From Rhodoferax sp. (lineage in GTDB: Bacteria > Pseudomonadota > Gammaproteobacteria > Burkholderiales > Burkholderiaceae_C), in NCBI RefSeq assembly GCF_028689305.1, contig NZ_JAQTWM010000030.1, forward strand, positions 1-36,754: a stretch of DNA of 36,754 bases, in the 5' to 3' direction. This document shows positions 16,914-26,276 of the stretch, piece by piece. Position numbers and translations under genes: made by a program. Position 1 is the stretch's first letter. Each line of letters begins with the position of its first letter. The notes under the pieces are model-generated. The model searched no databases. It saw nothing but the letters and a program-made list of their open reading frames with translations, and was not told the origin of the DNA.

Positions 16914-16926
16914 CTTATAAAAATGG
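16906..16926. terminator. Hairpin at the end of repeat copy 2
   Basis: CCATTTTT and AAAAATGG form an 8-bp stem around a 5-nt loop. It overlaps the stop of the minus-strand GGDEF/EAL gene and could act as a weak two-way terminator between convergent genes. The stem is AT-rich, so confidence is modest. Confidence 0.4.
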
Positions 16927-19170
16927 CAGCTGTTCGGGCGGCGTGGGGCGACCGAACAGATAACCCTGGAAGGCGTCGCAGCCCATGTTAATGAGCAGGT
17001 CGCGCTGTTCGGTGGTTTCCACGCCTTCGGCAATGACTTTCATCCCCAGACTGTGGCCAAGTGCCACGATGGTGCGGGCAATCACGGCGTCATTGGGGTC
17101 GGTCAGCAGGTCACGCACAAAGGACTGGTCAATTTTGAGCTGGGCCAGTGGCAACACCTTCAGATAGGACAGTGACGAGTAGCCGGTGCCAAAGTCATCC
17201 AGCGAGAAGCTCACCCCCATGGCCTTGATGGCATTCATCTTGGCAATCACCGCGTCCACATTCTTGACCAGCATGCTTTCTGTCAGCTCCAGCTTGAGCT
17301 GCGTCGGGTTGGCGCCGGTTTTCTGCAAGGCCAGCGCCACTTGTCCGACAAACTGCTCCTGGGCAAACTGGCGGGCACTGACATTGACGGCCACGGTCCA
17401 GTGGCCGGCCACCGGGTGCTGCGCCCATGCTACCAACTGGGCGCAGGCTGATTCCAGCACGTACTGGCCCAGCGGCAGGATCAAGCCGTTGTCCTCGGCC
17501 AGGGGGATGAATCGGGCCGGCGACACCAGGCCGTGTTTGGCGCTGGCCCAGCGCACCAGGGCTTCGGCGCCGGTGGGCTGGCCTTGGGTATTGACCTGGA
17601 GCTGGTAGTGCAGGAGGAATTCATGCTGTTCGAAGCCGTGGCGCATGTCCTGCTCAAACTCTGCCCGTGCCAGCGCCTGGGCTTGCATGGTGGGGTCAAA
17701 AAAGCGCACGGCGTTGCGGCCCGCCGCCTTGGCCTGGTACATCGCGGCATCGGCCTTCTTGATCATGTCGTCGCGGTTTTCCGTGCCCTCCAGAAACACC
17801 ACAATGCCGATGCTGGGGGTGCTGGTGTAGGTCACGCCAAACAAGGTGTAGGGTTCACTGAGCCGGCTGGCAATCTTGCTGGCGATGTTCTTGGCGTATT
17901 GAGCGGCCTCATCTGCCGTCACGGCAAAGGTCTCCAGCAACACCATGAACTCATCACCCCCCACGCGGGCCACGCTGTCACTCTGGCGCACACAGGACTG
18001 CAGCCGCTCGGCCACCTGTTTGAGCAAGGCGTCGCCGACATCATGACCGACCAGGTCATTGATGTGCTTGAAGTGATCCAGGTCGAGCAACATCAGTGCG
18101 CCATATTGGTTCTGGCGTCCGCTGGCCAGCAGGGCCTGCTGCAGCCGGTCCAGCAGCAGGCGCCGGTTGGGCAGACCGGTCAAGGCGTCGTAAAACGCCA
18201 GGTGGTGGATGGTCTCCTCGTCGGCGCGGCGCTGGGACAGGTCATGCGCCACCACATAGACCGCCGGCGCGCCGTCGTACACAATGGCCGCGCTCTGGAT
18301 TTCCACGGTCACGGTGCTGCCATCCAGGCGCAGCAATTTTTCTTCACGTGCAGGCGCATTCACACCGGTTTCCGTGGCTATTCTGGCGCGTTCAAGGCCA
18401 ATTTGCAGGTCATCCGGATGCAGGAAATCGGCAATGTGCCGCCCCAGCAGTTCATCGGCGGATCGGGCTCCCAGCATGGTGACGGTAGCGGCGTTGACGT
18501 AAAGGATCACGCCATGGCGGTGCACCGCCACGGCCTTGGGTGACCATTCCACCAGGGTGCGGTAACGCGCTTCACTCTCGCGCAGGGCTTCCTGCTGGGT
18601 CGCCAGGGTCTGCGCCAATCGATGGTGTTCAATGAACAGCCCGAGCAGGTAGGCACTGTGCTGAATGGCCAGCATGCCCTGTTGGTCGGGCGAACGGGGT
18701 TGCCGGTAATAGTTGGCAAACGTGCCGACCACCTGACCTTTGGTTGAGAGAATGGGCACCGACCAGCAGGCGCGCAAGCCGTGTGTCAGGGCCGGTTCAC
18801 GGTAGCCCTGCCAGAGTGGGTCGGTGGCGATGTCAGAGACGATGACGGCCTGACGCGTGAACGCTGCCGTGCCGCAGGAGCCGACCGATGGGCCGACGGC
18901 CACCCCATCAATGGCCTGGGAATACGCTGCGGGCAGGCTGGGGGCTGCGGTGTGACGCAGATGGATGCCGTCCGGGTCCAGCAGCAGCACCGAACACAAT
19001 ACGCCAGGAAAGCTGGCTTCGTAGCTGCGGGTGTAGGTTTCCAGCAGGGTGTTGAGCGGGGTATCGGTGGCGAGCAGTTCCAGCAGGTGCAGCTCACCTG
19101 CCAGATACTGCTGCAGCGAGGCGGAATGCCAAATGGCGTTGGCCCCGCCCGCACGTGCCGATTCAGGCAT
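16915..19170 (-). CDS. GAF-PAS-GGDEF-EAL protein
   Basis: A 751-residue cytoplasmic c-di-GMP enzyme. A GAF domain covers about 25-185 ([29 protein letters not shown]), a PAS domain about 195-315 ([20 protein letters not shown]), then GGDEF with the motif at 404-408 and inhibitory-site RQSD at 395-398, and EAL with the motif at 536-538 plus [23 protein letters not shown] and AEGVE. All key residues of both domains are present. There are no membrane segments. The ATG at 19170 lies 8 bp inside the 3' end of the chemoreceptor gene, so the two are translationally coupled. The family often works as a sensor-controlled phosphodiesterase; the net activity here is unknown. Confidence 0.93.
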   Translation of the reverse strand: MPESARAGGANAIWHSASLQQYLAGELHLLELLATDTPLNTLLETYTRSYEASFPGVLCSVLLLDPDGIHLRHTAAPSLPAAYSQAIDGVAVGPSVGSCGTAAFTRQAVIVSDIATDPLWQGYREPALTHGLRACWSVPILSTKGQVVGTFANYYRQPRSPDQQGMLAIQHSAYLLGLFIEHHRLAQTLATQQEALRESEARYRTLVEWSPKAVAVHRHGVILYVNAATVTMLGARSADELLGRHIADFLHPDDLQIGLERARIATETGVNAPAREEKLLRLDGSTVTVEIQSAAIVYDGAPAVYVVAHDLSQRRADEETIHHLAFYDALTGLPNRRLLLDRLQQALLASGRQNQYGALMLLDLDHFKHINDLVGHDVGDALLKQVAERLQSCVRQSDSVARVGGDEFMVLLETFAVTADEAAQYAKNIASKIASRLSEPYTLFGVTYTSTPSIGIVVFLEGTENRDDMIKKADAAMYQAKAAGRNAVRFFDPTMQAQALARAEFEQDMRHGFEQHEFLLHYQLQVNTQGQPTGAEALVRWASAKHGLVSPARFIPLAEDNGLILPLGQYVLESACAQLVAWAQHPVAGHWTVAVNVSARQFAQEQFVGQVALALQKTGANPTQLKLELTESMLVKNVDAVIAKMNAIKAMGVSFSLDDFGTGYSSLSYLKVLPLAQLKIDQSFVRDLLTDPNDAVIARTIVALGHSLGMKVIAEGVETTEQRDLLINMGCDAFQGYLFGRPTPPEQLPFL

Positions 19171-20797
19171 ACGAGGGCAGTGCAGTCAGCTGCTCAGGCT
19201 GGGTCAGGGACAGTTGATTGCTGGGGGCACCGAGCAGTTTGAAGGTGTCCACCAGGCCAGCGAGTTGGTGGGCCTGCTCACTCATGCTTTGGGCGGCAGC
19301 GGCTGACTGTTCCACCAGTGCCGCGTTTTGCTGGGTCATTTGATCAAGCTGGATCACGGCGCTGTTGACATCCTGAATCCCCTGGTTTTGGGTGCTGGCC
19401 GCAGCGGTGATTTCGCCCATGATGTTGGTGACGCGCTGCACCGATGCCACGATGTCGTCCATGGTCTTGCCGGCACTGGCCACCAGTTTGGCACCGGTTT
19501 CGATGCGTTCGACACTGGCACCAATCAGCGTCTTGATTTCCTTGGCCGCGTCGGCCGAGCGCCCAGCCAGACTGCGCACCTCGCTGGCGACCACGGCAAA
19601 GCCGCGGCCCTGTTCACCGGCACGGGCGGCTTCCACGGCCGCGTTCAGGGCCAGGATATTGGTCTGGAAGGCAATGCCATCAATCACACCGATGATGTCG
19701 CTGATTTTTTGGGAGCTGACGTGAATGTCATTCATGGTGTTGACCACCTGCGCCACCACCGTGCCGCCACGTGCGGCCACCTCACCGGCCGAGGTGGCGA
19801 GCTGGTTGGCTTGCTGCGAAGCCTGCGCTGACTGCTGCACGGTATGGGTCAGCTGGTCCATGCTGGCGGTGGCATGTTGCAGATTGCTGGCGGTTTGTTC
19901 GGTACGCAGGCTCAGGTCATGGTTGCCGGAGGCGATTTCGGCGCTGGCTGTCGAGATGCTGTCAGTCGCCTGGCGCACCTGGCCGACCAGGCTGGCCAGT
20001 GCGTTTTGCATGTCAGCCAGTGAGCGCAGCAAATGGGCTGCTTCGTCCCGGCCTTCGGTGTTGATGTGTTTCGTGGTCAGGTCACCCTGGGCAATGGCCC
20101 TGGCTACTTGCTCGGCCTGGACGATGGGGCGACAGATGGAATTCATGTTCAGCACGGTGATCGGCACAATGATCAGCAGAATCAGCAGGGTGATACCGGC
20201 AATCAGCCAGATCACGCGATGAACCGTGGTTTGCAGCATCTGCTGGTTGTTCTCGGTGGCTTTTTTCAGCTCGCTGGCCAGACTGTGCAACGCGGTATTG
20301 GCACGCTCAAACAGGGGATCGAGTTTGGCGATGGTGGCTGCAGCCACCTGGGCTGACGGAAACCCCATGCTCTCCAGCTGTTTGGCCATCGGGGCAAATT
20401 CCGTGTTGAACTGACGCAGGTCATTGAGTATCTGCGTCAGTTTGGTGCGTTGGGCATCTTCGGGCAGCAGCGGGGTGAGGACCTTGGCCGACTTTTCAAT
20501 CTGGTTGAAAGCCGCCAGCCAGGCGTCCTTGTATTTGGAGGCCTCCACCGTATTCTCGTATTGGATGACCATGTTTTTCTCACTGAGCCGCAGGTCACTC
20601 ATGGCCTGCTGCAGACGGGCCACCTCGGCCATGGAGGACACATCCTGGTTGACCAGATGCGAGGTGATGTTATTGGCATACAGCTGCGCGGCCACGCCAA
20701 TCGCACCCACCAGGGCCAGGGACACGGCGACCACGCCAACGGCGCCCCACATACGAAAACGAATGGTCATGCGACGCATCAGCGCATCAAATTGCAT
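19163..20797 (-). CDS. Methyl-accepting chemotaxis protein
   Basis: A 544-residue chemoreceptor. Membrane segments lie near residues 17-38 and 194-216, enclosing a helical periplasmic domain of about 155 residues like the four-helix-bundle sensor type. HAMP follows ([20 protein letters not shown]), then the cytoplasmic hairpin with the signature [19 protein letters not shown] and [15 protein letters not shown] at about 365-405. There is no C-terminal CheR-binding pentapeptide. The ATG at 20797 follows GGAGGA by 5-6 bases; a TTG at 20812 is less likely. It lies 36 bp after dinB and overlaps the GGDEF/EAL gene downstream. The ligand is unknown. Confidence 0.94.
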   Translation of the reverse strand: MQFDALMRRMTIRFRMWGAVGVVAVSLALVGAIGVAAQLYANNITSHLVNQDVSSMAEVARLQQAMSDLRLSEKNMVIQYENTVEASKYKDAWLAAFNQIEKSAKVLTPLLPEDAQRTKLTQILNDLRQFNTEFAPMAKQLESMGFPSAQVAAATIAKLDPLFERANTALHSLASELKKATENNQQMLQTTVHRVIWLIAGITLLILLIIVPITVLNMNSICRPIVQAEQVARAIAQGDLTTKHINTEGRDEAAHLLRSLADMQNALASLVGQVRQATDSISTASAEIASGNHDLSLRTEQTASNLQHATASMDQLTHTVQQSAQASQQANQLATSAGEVAARGGTVVAQVVNTMNDIHVSSQKISDIIGVIDGIAFQTNILALNAAVEAARAGEQGRGFAVVASEVRSLAGRSADAAKEIKTLIGASVERIETGAKLVASAGKTMDDIVASVQRVTNIMGEITAAASTQNQGIQDVNSAVIQLDQMTQQNAALVEQSAAAAQSMSEQAHQLAGLVDTFKLLGAPSNQLSLTQPEQLTALPSYA

Positions 20798-20833
20798 ACT
20801 GTCCTCCAACAAAAATAATTTGCGTACCAGGCC

Positions 20834-22081
20834 TCAGAATAACTGCTGCTCGATCGCTATGGTATTGATAGTTTCCCGAGCTTCATTTTGATTCAGCACG
20901 AGTGGATTTTGGGGGCCGTGACCAGTATCTTCATCGATTTTTTTCAGCGACCCAACACGCACGCCCAACAGACGCAGGCGCTGTTGCAGAGGGACACGCT
21001 TGAGGCACTGGCCAGCCATCTGGCGGATGATAGCGGCATCATTGATGTAGTCCTGGATGGTCTGGTCGCGGGTCACACTCTTGAAATCGTCGTAACGCAG
21101 CTTGATGCCGATGGTTTTGCCAGCATACCCCTTGCGCTGCAAATCGTCCGCCACCTGTTGGCATAGCCGGGTGAAGATGACGCCAAGCTCGGCCTTGTCG
21201 CGGACCGCGTGCAGGTCACGGTCAAACGTGGTTTCGCGGCTGATGGAGACCGGTTCGCTTTCCAGTACCACCGGCCGGTCGTCCCGCCCATGGGCGGCGG
21301 CAAACAGCCAGCTCCCGGTTTTCTGGCCAAAGTGGTCCATCAGCCAGTCCACATCCCGCTGCGCCAGTTCGCCAATCGTCTGGACGCCCAGCGTGTGCAG
21401 CTTTTCGTCGGTTTTGGGACCAATGCCGTTGATCTTGCGGCAAGCCAGCGGCCAGATACGCTGTTGCAGCTCGTCTTCAAGAAGAATCGCGATGCCATTG
21501 GGTTTGTTGAACTCACTGGCCATTTTGGCCAGCAGTTTGTTGGGCGCCACACCGATGGAGCAGGTCAGTCCGGTTTGCTGGAAGATGGTTTTCTGGATCA
21601 GGCGGGCCAGCACCCGGCCGCCGTCGCGCTGGCCGCCGGGGACATGGGTGAAGTCGATGTAGACCTCATCGACGCCGCGATCTTCCATCAGTGGTGCGAT
21701 GTCCAGGATGATGTCCTTGAACGCCCGCGAATAACGCCGGTACTCGGGAAAATCCACCGGCAGCAAGATGGCCTGTGGACACAGCTTGGCGGCTTTCATC
21801 AGGCCCATGGCCGAGCCGATGCCAAATTGCCGGGCCGGGTAAGTCGCGGTGGTGATGACGCCGCGGCCGGTGTAGTCGCCCAGGCGCGGAAATTCGGTGA
21901 TGGCGATCTGGCTGAGCGGGCGGTCACCGTGGGCCTGCAACAGGGCGTTGTCAGCCGTTCGCCGCTCGCCGCCAATCACCATGGGCAGGCCTTTGAGCTG
22001 CGGGTAGCGTAGCAATTCCACCGACGCATAAAACGCGTCCATGTCCAGATGGGCAATACGACGGATCAGGCTAGGCGGCAC
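20834..22081 (-). CDS. dinB: DNA polymerase IV
   Basis: A 415-residue Y-family translesion polymerase. Catalytic carboxylates are visible in AHLDMDAFYAS (Asp13) and RGVDEVYIDFT (Asp138/Glu139). The YPARQFGIGSAMG and IGVAPNKLLAKMASEFNKPNG motifs and a little-finger domain to about 385 follow. Compared with E. coli DinB there are about 30 extra residues after IGGERR (about 42-72), seen also in other Burkholderiales as far as I recall. The start appears to be GTG at 22081, because the conserved sequence begins nine residues later. The short C-terminal tail NQNEARETINTIAIEQQLF contains a likely clamp-binding QQLF end. No LexA box was recognised upstream. It is divergent from the Pat gene. Confidence 0.94.
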   Translation of the reverse strand: MPPSLIRRIAHLDMDAFYASVELLRYPQLKGLPMVIGGERRTADNALLQAHGDRPLSQIAITEFPRLGDYTGRGVITTATYPARQFGIGSAMGLMKAAKLCPQAILLPVDFPEYRRYSRAFKDIILDIAPLMEDRGVDEVYIDFTHVPGGQRDGGRVLARLIQKTIFQQTGLTCSIGVAPNKLLAKMASEFNKPNGIAILLEDELQQRIWPLACRKINGIGPKTDEKLHTLGVQTIGELAQRDVDWLMDHFGQKTGSWLFAAAHGRDDRPVVLESEPVSISRETTFDRDLHAVRDKAELGVIFTRLCQQVADDLQRKGYAGKTIGIKLRYDDFKSVTRDQTIQDYINDAAIIRQMAGQCLKRVPLQQRLRLLGVRVGSLKKIDEDTGHGPQNPLVLNQNEARETINTIAIEQQLF

Positions 22082-22207
22082 GGTGGGCAGGGTGGTGGAC
22101 TCAGGGTGCCCGAGGATAACGCCGGTTCATGATGAAAATCAGCTGGATCGGGGGCGGTGCAGGTTAAGCTCGACATTTCGACGCGTTCGTCGTCATGAGG
22201 TAGTTTC

Positions 22208-24895
22208 ATGGACAAGCATTTTTTGACCTCTTTGTTTTCGCCTGGCTCCATCGCGGTTTTTGCCGGTAAACCGGATGAGCTGGCGTCGCAGACCCCCCAG
22301 GCCCGCGTGCTGTACCAGGCCATCACGGCGCAGCGTTACAGCGGCAAACTGGTTTTTCTGGACATCCACGCCAGTGGCACACTGGCCGATCTGGCCAGCA
22401 CCCATGCGGATCTGGCCATCATTGCCCTGCCAGCCAATGAAGTGGCCGCTGCGCTGGAGATCGCCGGACGCATCAAGTGCCGTTCGGCCCTGGTGATCTC
22501 CAGCGGCATTGATGCCGCCCAGGCCGCCGAGCTGCACAAGATGGCCACACGCGATGGCGTTTACCTGCTGGGCCCGAACTGCCTGGGTTTCCAGCGGCCA
22601 CAGCTGCAACTCAATGCCAGCGTGGCGGGACCGCTGGCGTCAACCGGCCCGCTGGCGCTGGTGTCGCAGTCGGGGGCCCTGACCGCATCCATCCTAGACT
22701 GGGCTCGCAAAAATGCTGTGGGCTTTTCCACCGTGGTGTCGCTTGGCCCCAACACGGCGGTGGACATGGCGCAGGTGCTGGACTTCCTGGCTTCGGACGC
22801 CCAGACCCACAGCATTGTGGTGTACCTGGAAGGGATTACCAATGCCCGGCGTTTCATGAGCGCCCTGCGTGCTGCGGCCAATGCCAAACCGGTGGTGGTG
22901 CTCAAGGCCGGGCGCAAGCCGGCGGGTAACCGCGCGGCGTTGACCCATTCGGGGGCCATCGTGGGCAGTGACGACGTGTTTGACGCCGCCTTGCGGCGCG
23001 CCGGTGCCGTGCGTGTGCGCTCTTTTGTGGCACTGTTTTCGGCAGCCAAATGCCTGGCCTCGCGTTACAAGCCGGTAGGGCGGCGCCTGGCCATCGTGAC
23101 CAACGGCGGTGGGCCGGGGGTGCTGGCGGCAGACTGGGCCAGTGAGATCCAGCTGGAGCTGGGGCGCCTGACCGCCGAGCAGGTGGCAGACCTCAGACCG
23201 GTGATGCCCGCACTGGCCACCTTCAGTGACTTGATGGATGTGTCGGAAGATGCTGGTCCCGAGCAGTTTCGGGCGGCAATCGAGGCCGCCAACAAGGCTG
23301 CACAAATTGACGGCATCCTGGTGATTTATTCACCCAAGAGCGGGGTAGACGGCGACGCCATTGCCAAAGCCATTGCCGATTTCAACCGCCAGGTCAGCAA
23401 GCCGTTGCTGAGTTGCTGGATGGGGGATGCTTCGGTTGGCGAGGCCCGCAAGATCCTGAACGACGCCGCCATCCCGACCTTTCGTACCCCGGAAGCGGCG
23501 GTGGGGGCATTTGGCAACATTGCGTCGTTCTATCAAAACCAGCAGTTGTTGCAACAGACACCGCCACCACTGAGCGACTTGGCCACCCCCGACGTGGAGG
23601 GTGCCCGACTGCTGATTGAAAGTGTGCTGGCCGAGCGACGCAAGGTGCTGACCGAGATGGAATCGAAAGCACTGCTGGCGGCCTTTCACATCCCCGTCAC
23701 CAAGACCATCCTGGCGCGCAGCCCCAACGAGGCCATGATGATTGCCACGCAATTGGGCTTCCCGGTGGCGCTCAAGATCGATTCGCCCGACATCAGCCAC
23801 AAATCCGACGTGCAGGGCGTGGCGCTGAACGTGCTCAGCGCCGTTGCCGTGCGGGACACCTATCTGGGCATGATCCAGAACGTGACTCGCCTGCAGCCCA
23901 ATGCCCGCATCAACGGGGTGACGGTGCAGAACATGTCCAGCCAGAAGCGCGGGCGTGAGGTATGTGTGGGCCTGGTGACCGACGACCCGTTTGGACCGGT
24001 GATTGCCTTTGGCGCCGGCGGCACGATGATCGAACTCATCAACGACCGCGTCATGGAGCTGCCGCCGCTGAACCAATTTCTGGCGCGTCGGCTGATCGAG
24101 CGCTCGCGGGTGGCCGAAACCCTGGGCGCTTGGCGTGGTGCACCGGCGGCCCATATCGAGGCGCTGGAGCAGATCCTGCTGCGGGTGTCCGAGATGGTGT
24201 GTGAGCTGCCGCAGCTGCGTGAGATGGATATCAACCCGATCATCGTGGATGAATCGGGCGCGCTGGCGGTGGACGCCCGCATTGTGGTGGACAACGCGGC
24301 GCCGTCGGTGCGGCATTACAACCACTTGGCGATCCTGCCGTATCCGTCGCAGTACGAGCAAGTCTGTCCGATGGCCGGTGGCGGCGAATACATCGTGCGC
24401 CCGGTGCACCCGGACGACGCCCTGATGTTGCAGGCATTTGTGCGCGATCTCTCGCCCGAGAGCCGTTATTTCCGCTTTGTGTCGAGCATGCAGGAGTTGC
24501 CAGCCACCATGCTGTCGCGCTTCACCCTGATCGACTATGACCGGGAAATGGCGCTGGTGGCCCTGCATACCGAGACCAGCATCGACCCCCAGGGGCAGTC
24601 GCAGGAAACCACGCGCATCGTAGGTGTGTCGCGTTACATCACCAATCCAGATCGTGCCACCTGCGAGTTTTCGCTGGTGGTGGCCGACGAGTTCAAGGGG
24701 CGTGGGCTGGGCTCAAGGCTGATGCTCTCGATCATGGACTTTGCCCGTGAAAAAGGCCTGACCGAGATTGAAGGCCTGGTGCTGGCCAACAACCCCAACA
24801 TGCTCAAACTCATGCGTGGGCTGGGTTTTGCCATCAAGGCCTTCCACGAAGACCCCGACTTCAAGCTGGTGACACACCAGCTGCAAGCGTCCTGA
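22208..24895 (+). CDS. Pat-type protein lysine acetyltransferase (NDP-forming acyl-CoA synthetase-like plus GNAT)
   Basis: An 895-residue protein with the layout of PatZ/YfiQ: CoA-binding domain (about 10-130), succinyl-CoA-ligase-like domain (LVSQSGALTASILDWA near 151-166), ATP-grasp part (ALKIDSPDISHKSDVQGV), and a C-terminal GNAT domain from about 730 (YIVRPVHPDDALMLQAFV; acetyl-CoA loop EFKGRGLGSRLM). In enterobacteria such proteins acetylate and switch off acetyl-CoA synthetase. A notable point is His247 in ALTHSGAIVGSDD, at the position of the phosphorylated His of ADP-forming acyl-CoA synthetases; E. coli PatZ, as I recall it, has Asn there. The ligase half could therefore be active. 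It starts at ATG 22208 and is divergent from dinB; a hairpin follows its stop. Confidence 0.9.
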   Translation: MDKHFLTSLFSPGSIAVFAGKPDELASQTPQARVLYQAITAQRYSGKLVFLDIHASGTLADLASTHADLAIIALPANEVAAALEIAGRIKCRSALVISSGIDAAQAAELHKMATRDGVYLLGPNCLGFQRPQLQLNASVAGPLASTGPLALVSQSGALTASILDWARKNAVGFSTVVSLGPNTAVDMAQVLDFLASDAQTHSIVVYLEGITNARRFMSALRAAANAKPVVVLKAGRKPAGNRAALTHSGAIVGSDDVFDAALRRAGAVRVRSFVALFSAAKCLASRYKPVGRRLAIVTNGGGPGVLAADWASEIQLELGRLTAEQVADLRPVMPALATFSDLMDVSEDAGPEQFRAAIEAANKAAQIDGILVIYSPKSGVDGDAIAKAIADFNRQVSKPLLSCWMGDASVGEARKILNDAAIPTFRTPEAAVGAFGNIASFYQNQQLLQQTPPPLSDLATPDVEGARLLIESVLAERRKVLTEMESKALLAAFHIPVTKTILARSPNEAMMIATQLGFPVALKIDSPDISHKSDVQGVALNVLSAVAVRDTYLGMIQNVTRLQPNARINGVTVQNMSSQKRGREVCVGLVTDDPFGPVIAFGAGGTMIELINDRVMELPPLNQFLARRLIERSRVAETLGAWRGAPAAHIEALEQILLRVSEMVCELPQLREMDINPIIVDESGALAVDARIVVDNAAPSVRHYNHLAILPYPSQYEQVCPMAGGGEYIVRPVHPDDALMLQAFVRDLSPESRYFRFVSSMQELPATMLSRFTLIDYDREMALVALHTETSIDPQGQSQETTRIVGVSRYITNPDRATCEFSLVVADEFKGRGLGSRLMLSIMDFAREKGLTEIEGLVLANNPNMLKLMRGLGFAIKAFHEDPDFKLVTHQLQAS

Positions 24896-24899
24896 CCGC

Positions 24900-24921
24900 T
24901 GAGTCTGGCGTGCCAGACTCA
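24900..24921. terminator. Two-way hairpin between Pat gene and lldD
   Basis: TGAGTCTGGC and GCCAGACTCA form a perfect inverted repeat with only GT between, so about a 9-bp stem with a 4-nt loop. It lies 5 bp after the + gene and 5 bp after the - gene. No T run follows. Confidence 0.7.
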
Positions 24922-24926
24922 GGAGC

Positions 24927-26081
24927 CTACTGCGGGTAGGTGCCGGGCAGCAGAATGCCCAGGTCCACTTTTTCGATGTTGGTGTGACCGCAAAACGCCA
25001 TGGTCAGGTCGAGTTCCTTGTGGATGATTTCCAGCGCCTTGGTGACACCGGCTTCACCCATGGCCCCCAGGCCATACAAGAAGGCGCGGCCAATGTAGGT
25101 GCCGCGGGCACCCAGGGCGCGGGCTTTGAGCACGTCCTGCCCGCTGCGGATGCCGCCGTCCATGTGCACCTCGATCTGGCTGCCGACCGCGTCCACGATG
25201 GCGGGCAGGGCGGTGATGGAACTGGGTGCGCCATCGAGCTGGCGACCGCCATGGTTGCTGACGATCAGCGCATCGGCGCCGGAGTCCACGGCCAGCCGTG
25301 CATCTTCCACGTCCTGGATGCCTTTGAGGATCAGCTTGCCGCCCCAGCGTTTTTTGATCCACTCGACATCGTTCCAGCTCAGCGCTGGGTCAAACTGCTT
25401 GGAGGTCCATTCACTCAAGCTGCCCATGTTTTCCACACCTTTGACGTGGCCGACGATGTTGCCGAAGCCATGCCGCCTGGTACCCAGCATGCCCAGGCCC
25501 CAACGTACCTTGGTGGCCATGTTGATGATGTTGGTCAGGGTGGGCTTGGGTGGTGCCGACAGGCCATTGATCAGGTCTTTGTGCCGCTGGCCGATGATCT
25601 GCAAATCCAGCGTCAGCACCAGCGCCGAACAGTTGGCCGCCTTGGCGCGGTCAATCAGGCGTTCGATGTAGTTGCGGTCTTTCATCACATAGAGCTGAAA
25701 CCAGAACGGATGGCCGCCGGTCTCCTGGGCCACGTCTTCGATCGAGCAAATGCTCATGGTTGAGAGGGTGAACGGGATACCGAATTTTTTCGCCGCGTTG
25801 GCAGCCTTGATCTCGCCATCGGCGCACTGCATGCCGGTCAGGCCGGTGGGGGCAATCGCCACCGGCATGGCCACCTTCTGACCGATCATGGTGCTGGCGG
25901 TGCTGCGGTTTTCCATGTTGATGGCGACACGCTGGCGCAGTTTGATTTTCTGGAAATCCTCGCTGTTGGCGCGGTAGGTGGATTCGGTCCACGAGCCGGA
26001 ATCGGCATAGTCATAAAACATGCGGGGCACGCGTTTTTGCGCCAGCACGCGCAGGTCTTCGATATGGGTGATGACAGGCAT
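24927..26081 (-). CDS. lldD: FMN-dependent L-lactate dehydrogenase (LldD-like)
   Basis: A 384-residue FMN enzyme of the alpha-hydroxy-acid oxidase family, which oxidises L-lactate to pyruvate and feeds the quinone pool at the inner membrane face. Signatures are RVPRMFYDYADSGSWTE near the start (the Tyr of the active site), PVAIAPTGLTGM, FQLYVMKDR, LTLDLQIIGQRHKDL, and the catalytic-base motif VSNHGGRQLDGAPSS near residues 278-292, followed by the phosphate-binding MDGGIRSGQDV and GRAFLYGLGAMGE. The ATG at 26081 has AGGAGA upstream. Another 2-hydroxy acid (glycolate, mandelate) cannot be excluded, but the GSWTE and RRHGFGNIVGH features fit lactate dehydrogenases of this group. It is convergent with Pat and stands alone. 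Confidence 0.88.
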   Translation of the reverse strand: MPVITHIEDLRVLAQKRVPRMFYDYADSGSWTESTYRANSEDFQKIKLRQRVAINMENRSTASTMIGQKVAMPVAIAPTGLTGMQCADGEIKAANAAKKFGIPFTLSTMSICSIEDVAQETGGHPFWFQLYVMKDRNYIERLIDRAKAANCSALVLTLDLQIIGQRHKDLINGLSAPPKPTLTNIINMATKVRWGLGMLGTRRHGFGNIVGHVKGVENMGSLSEWTSKQFDPALSWNDVEWIKKRWGGKLILKGIQDVEDARLAVDSGADALIVSNHGGRQLDGAPSSITALPAIVDAVGSQIEVHMDGGIRSGQDVLKARALGARGTYIGRAFLYGLGAMGEAGVTKALEIIHKELDLTMAFCGHTNIEKVDLGILLPGTYPQ

Positions 26082-26154
26082 ACAGGTCTCCTATGAGTGG
26101 TGGGCATATTACGGGGCGGCGGGGCGCGATTCCGTGAAAAATGGCCAAATGGGC

Positions 26155-26262
26155 ATGAAAATATTTGTGCTCAGCGTGGCTGACCGCCGCCGCGGCTGGT
26201 GGTGGTACCGGTCTGTCCATCATGGACGATGGCTGGCTTCGGGGTGTGGTGCCCCTTTTTTT
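26155..26262 (+). promoter_or_regulatory. Candidate leader-peptide attenuator before the DauA-like gene
   Basis: An ATG at 26155 opens a frame reading MKIFVLSVAD then RRRGWWWYR, strikingly like the E. coli trp leader ([14 protein letters not shown]): same start, then consecutive Trp codons. A terminator-like hairpin (26241-26262) follows before the next gene. Between them GTCCA/TGGAC and CCATC/GATGG can form overlapping, mutually exclusive stems. Against it: the frame has no stop before the hairpin (it runs to 26298), no strong ribosome-binding site is visible, and I could not draw a clean antiterminator. Arg codons next to the Trp codons could also be the sensed ones. Confidence 0.4.
26241..26262 (+). 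terminator. Terminator-like hairpin just before the DauA-like gene
   Basis: GGGG-N7-CCCC (with a possible extra T-G pair) is followed at once by seven T. It ends 15 bp before the downstream ATG, so read-through would be needed to express that gene from any upstream promoter. The stem is short, so strength is uncertain. Confidence 0.5.
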
Positions 26263-26276
26263 ATCGAGGTTGATTC

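Noticed and set aside
20857-20873. GCTATGGTATTGATAGT near the dinB stop, like the repeat head
   Set aside because: The spacer and GGGCTA tail are missing on both sides.
22082-22207. Possible LexA box upstream of dinB
   Set aside because: No CTGT-N8-ACAG pattern was found in the divergent region.
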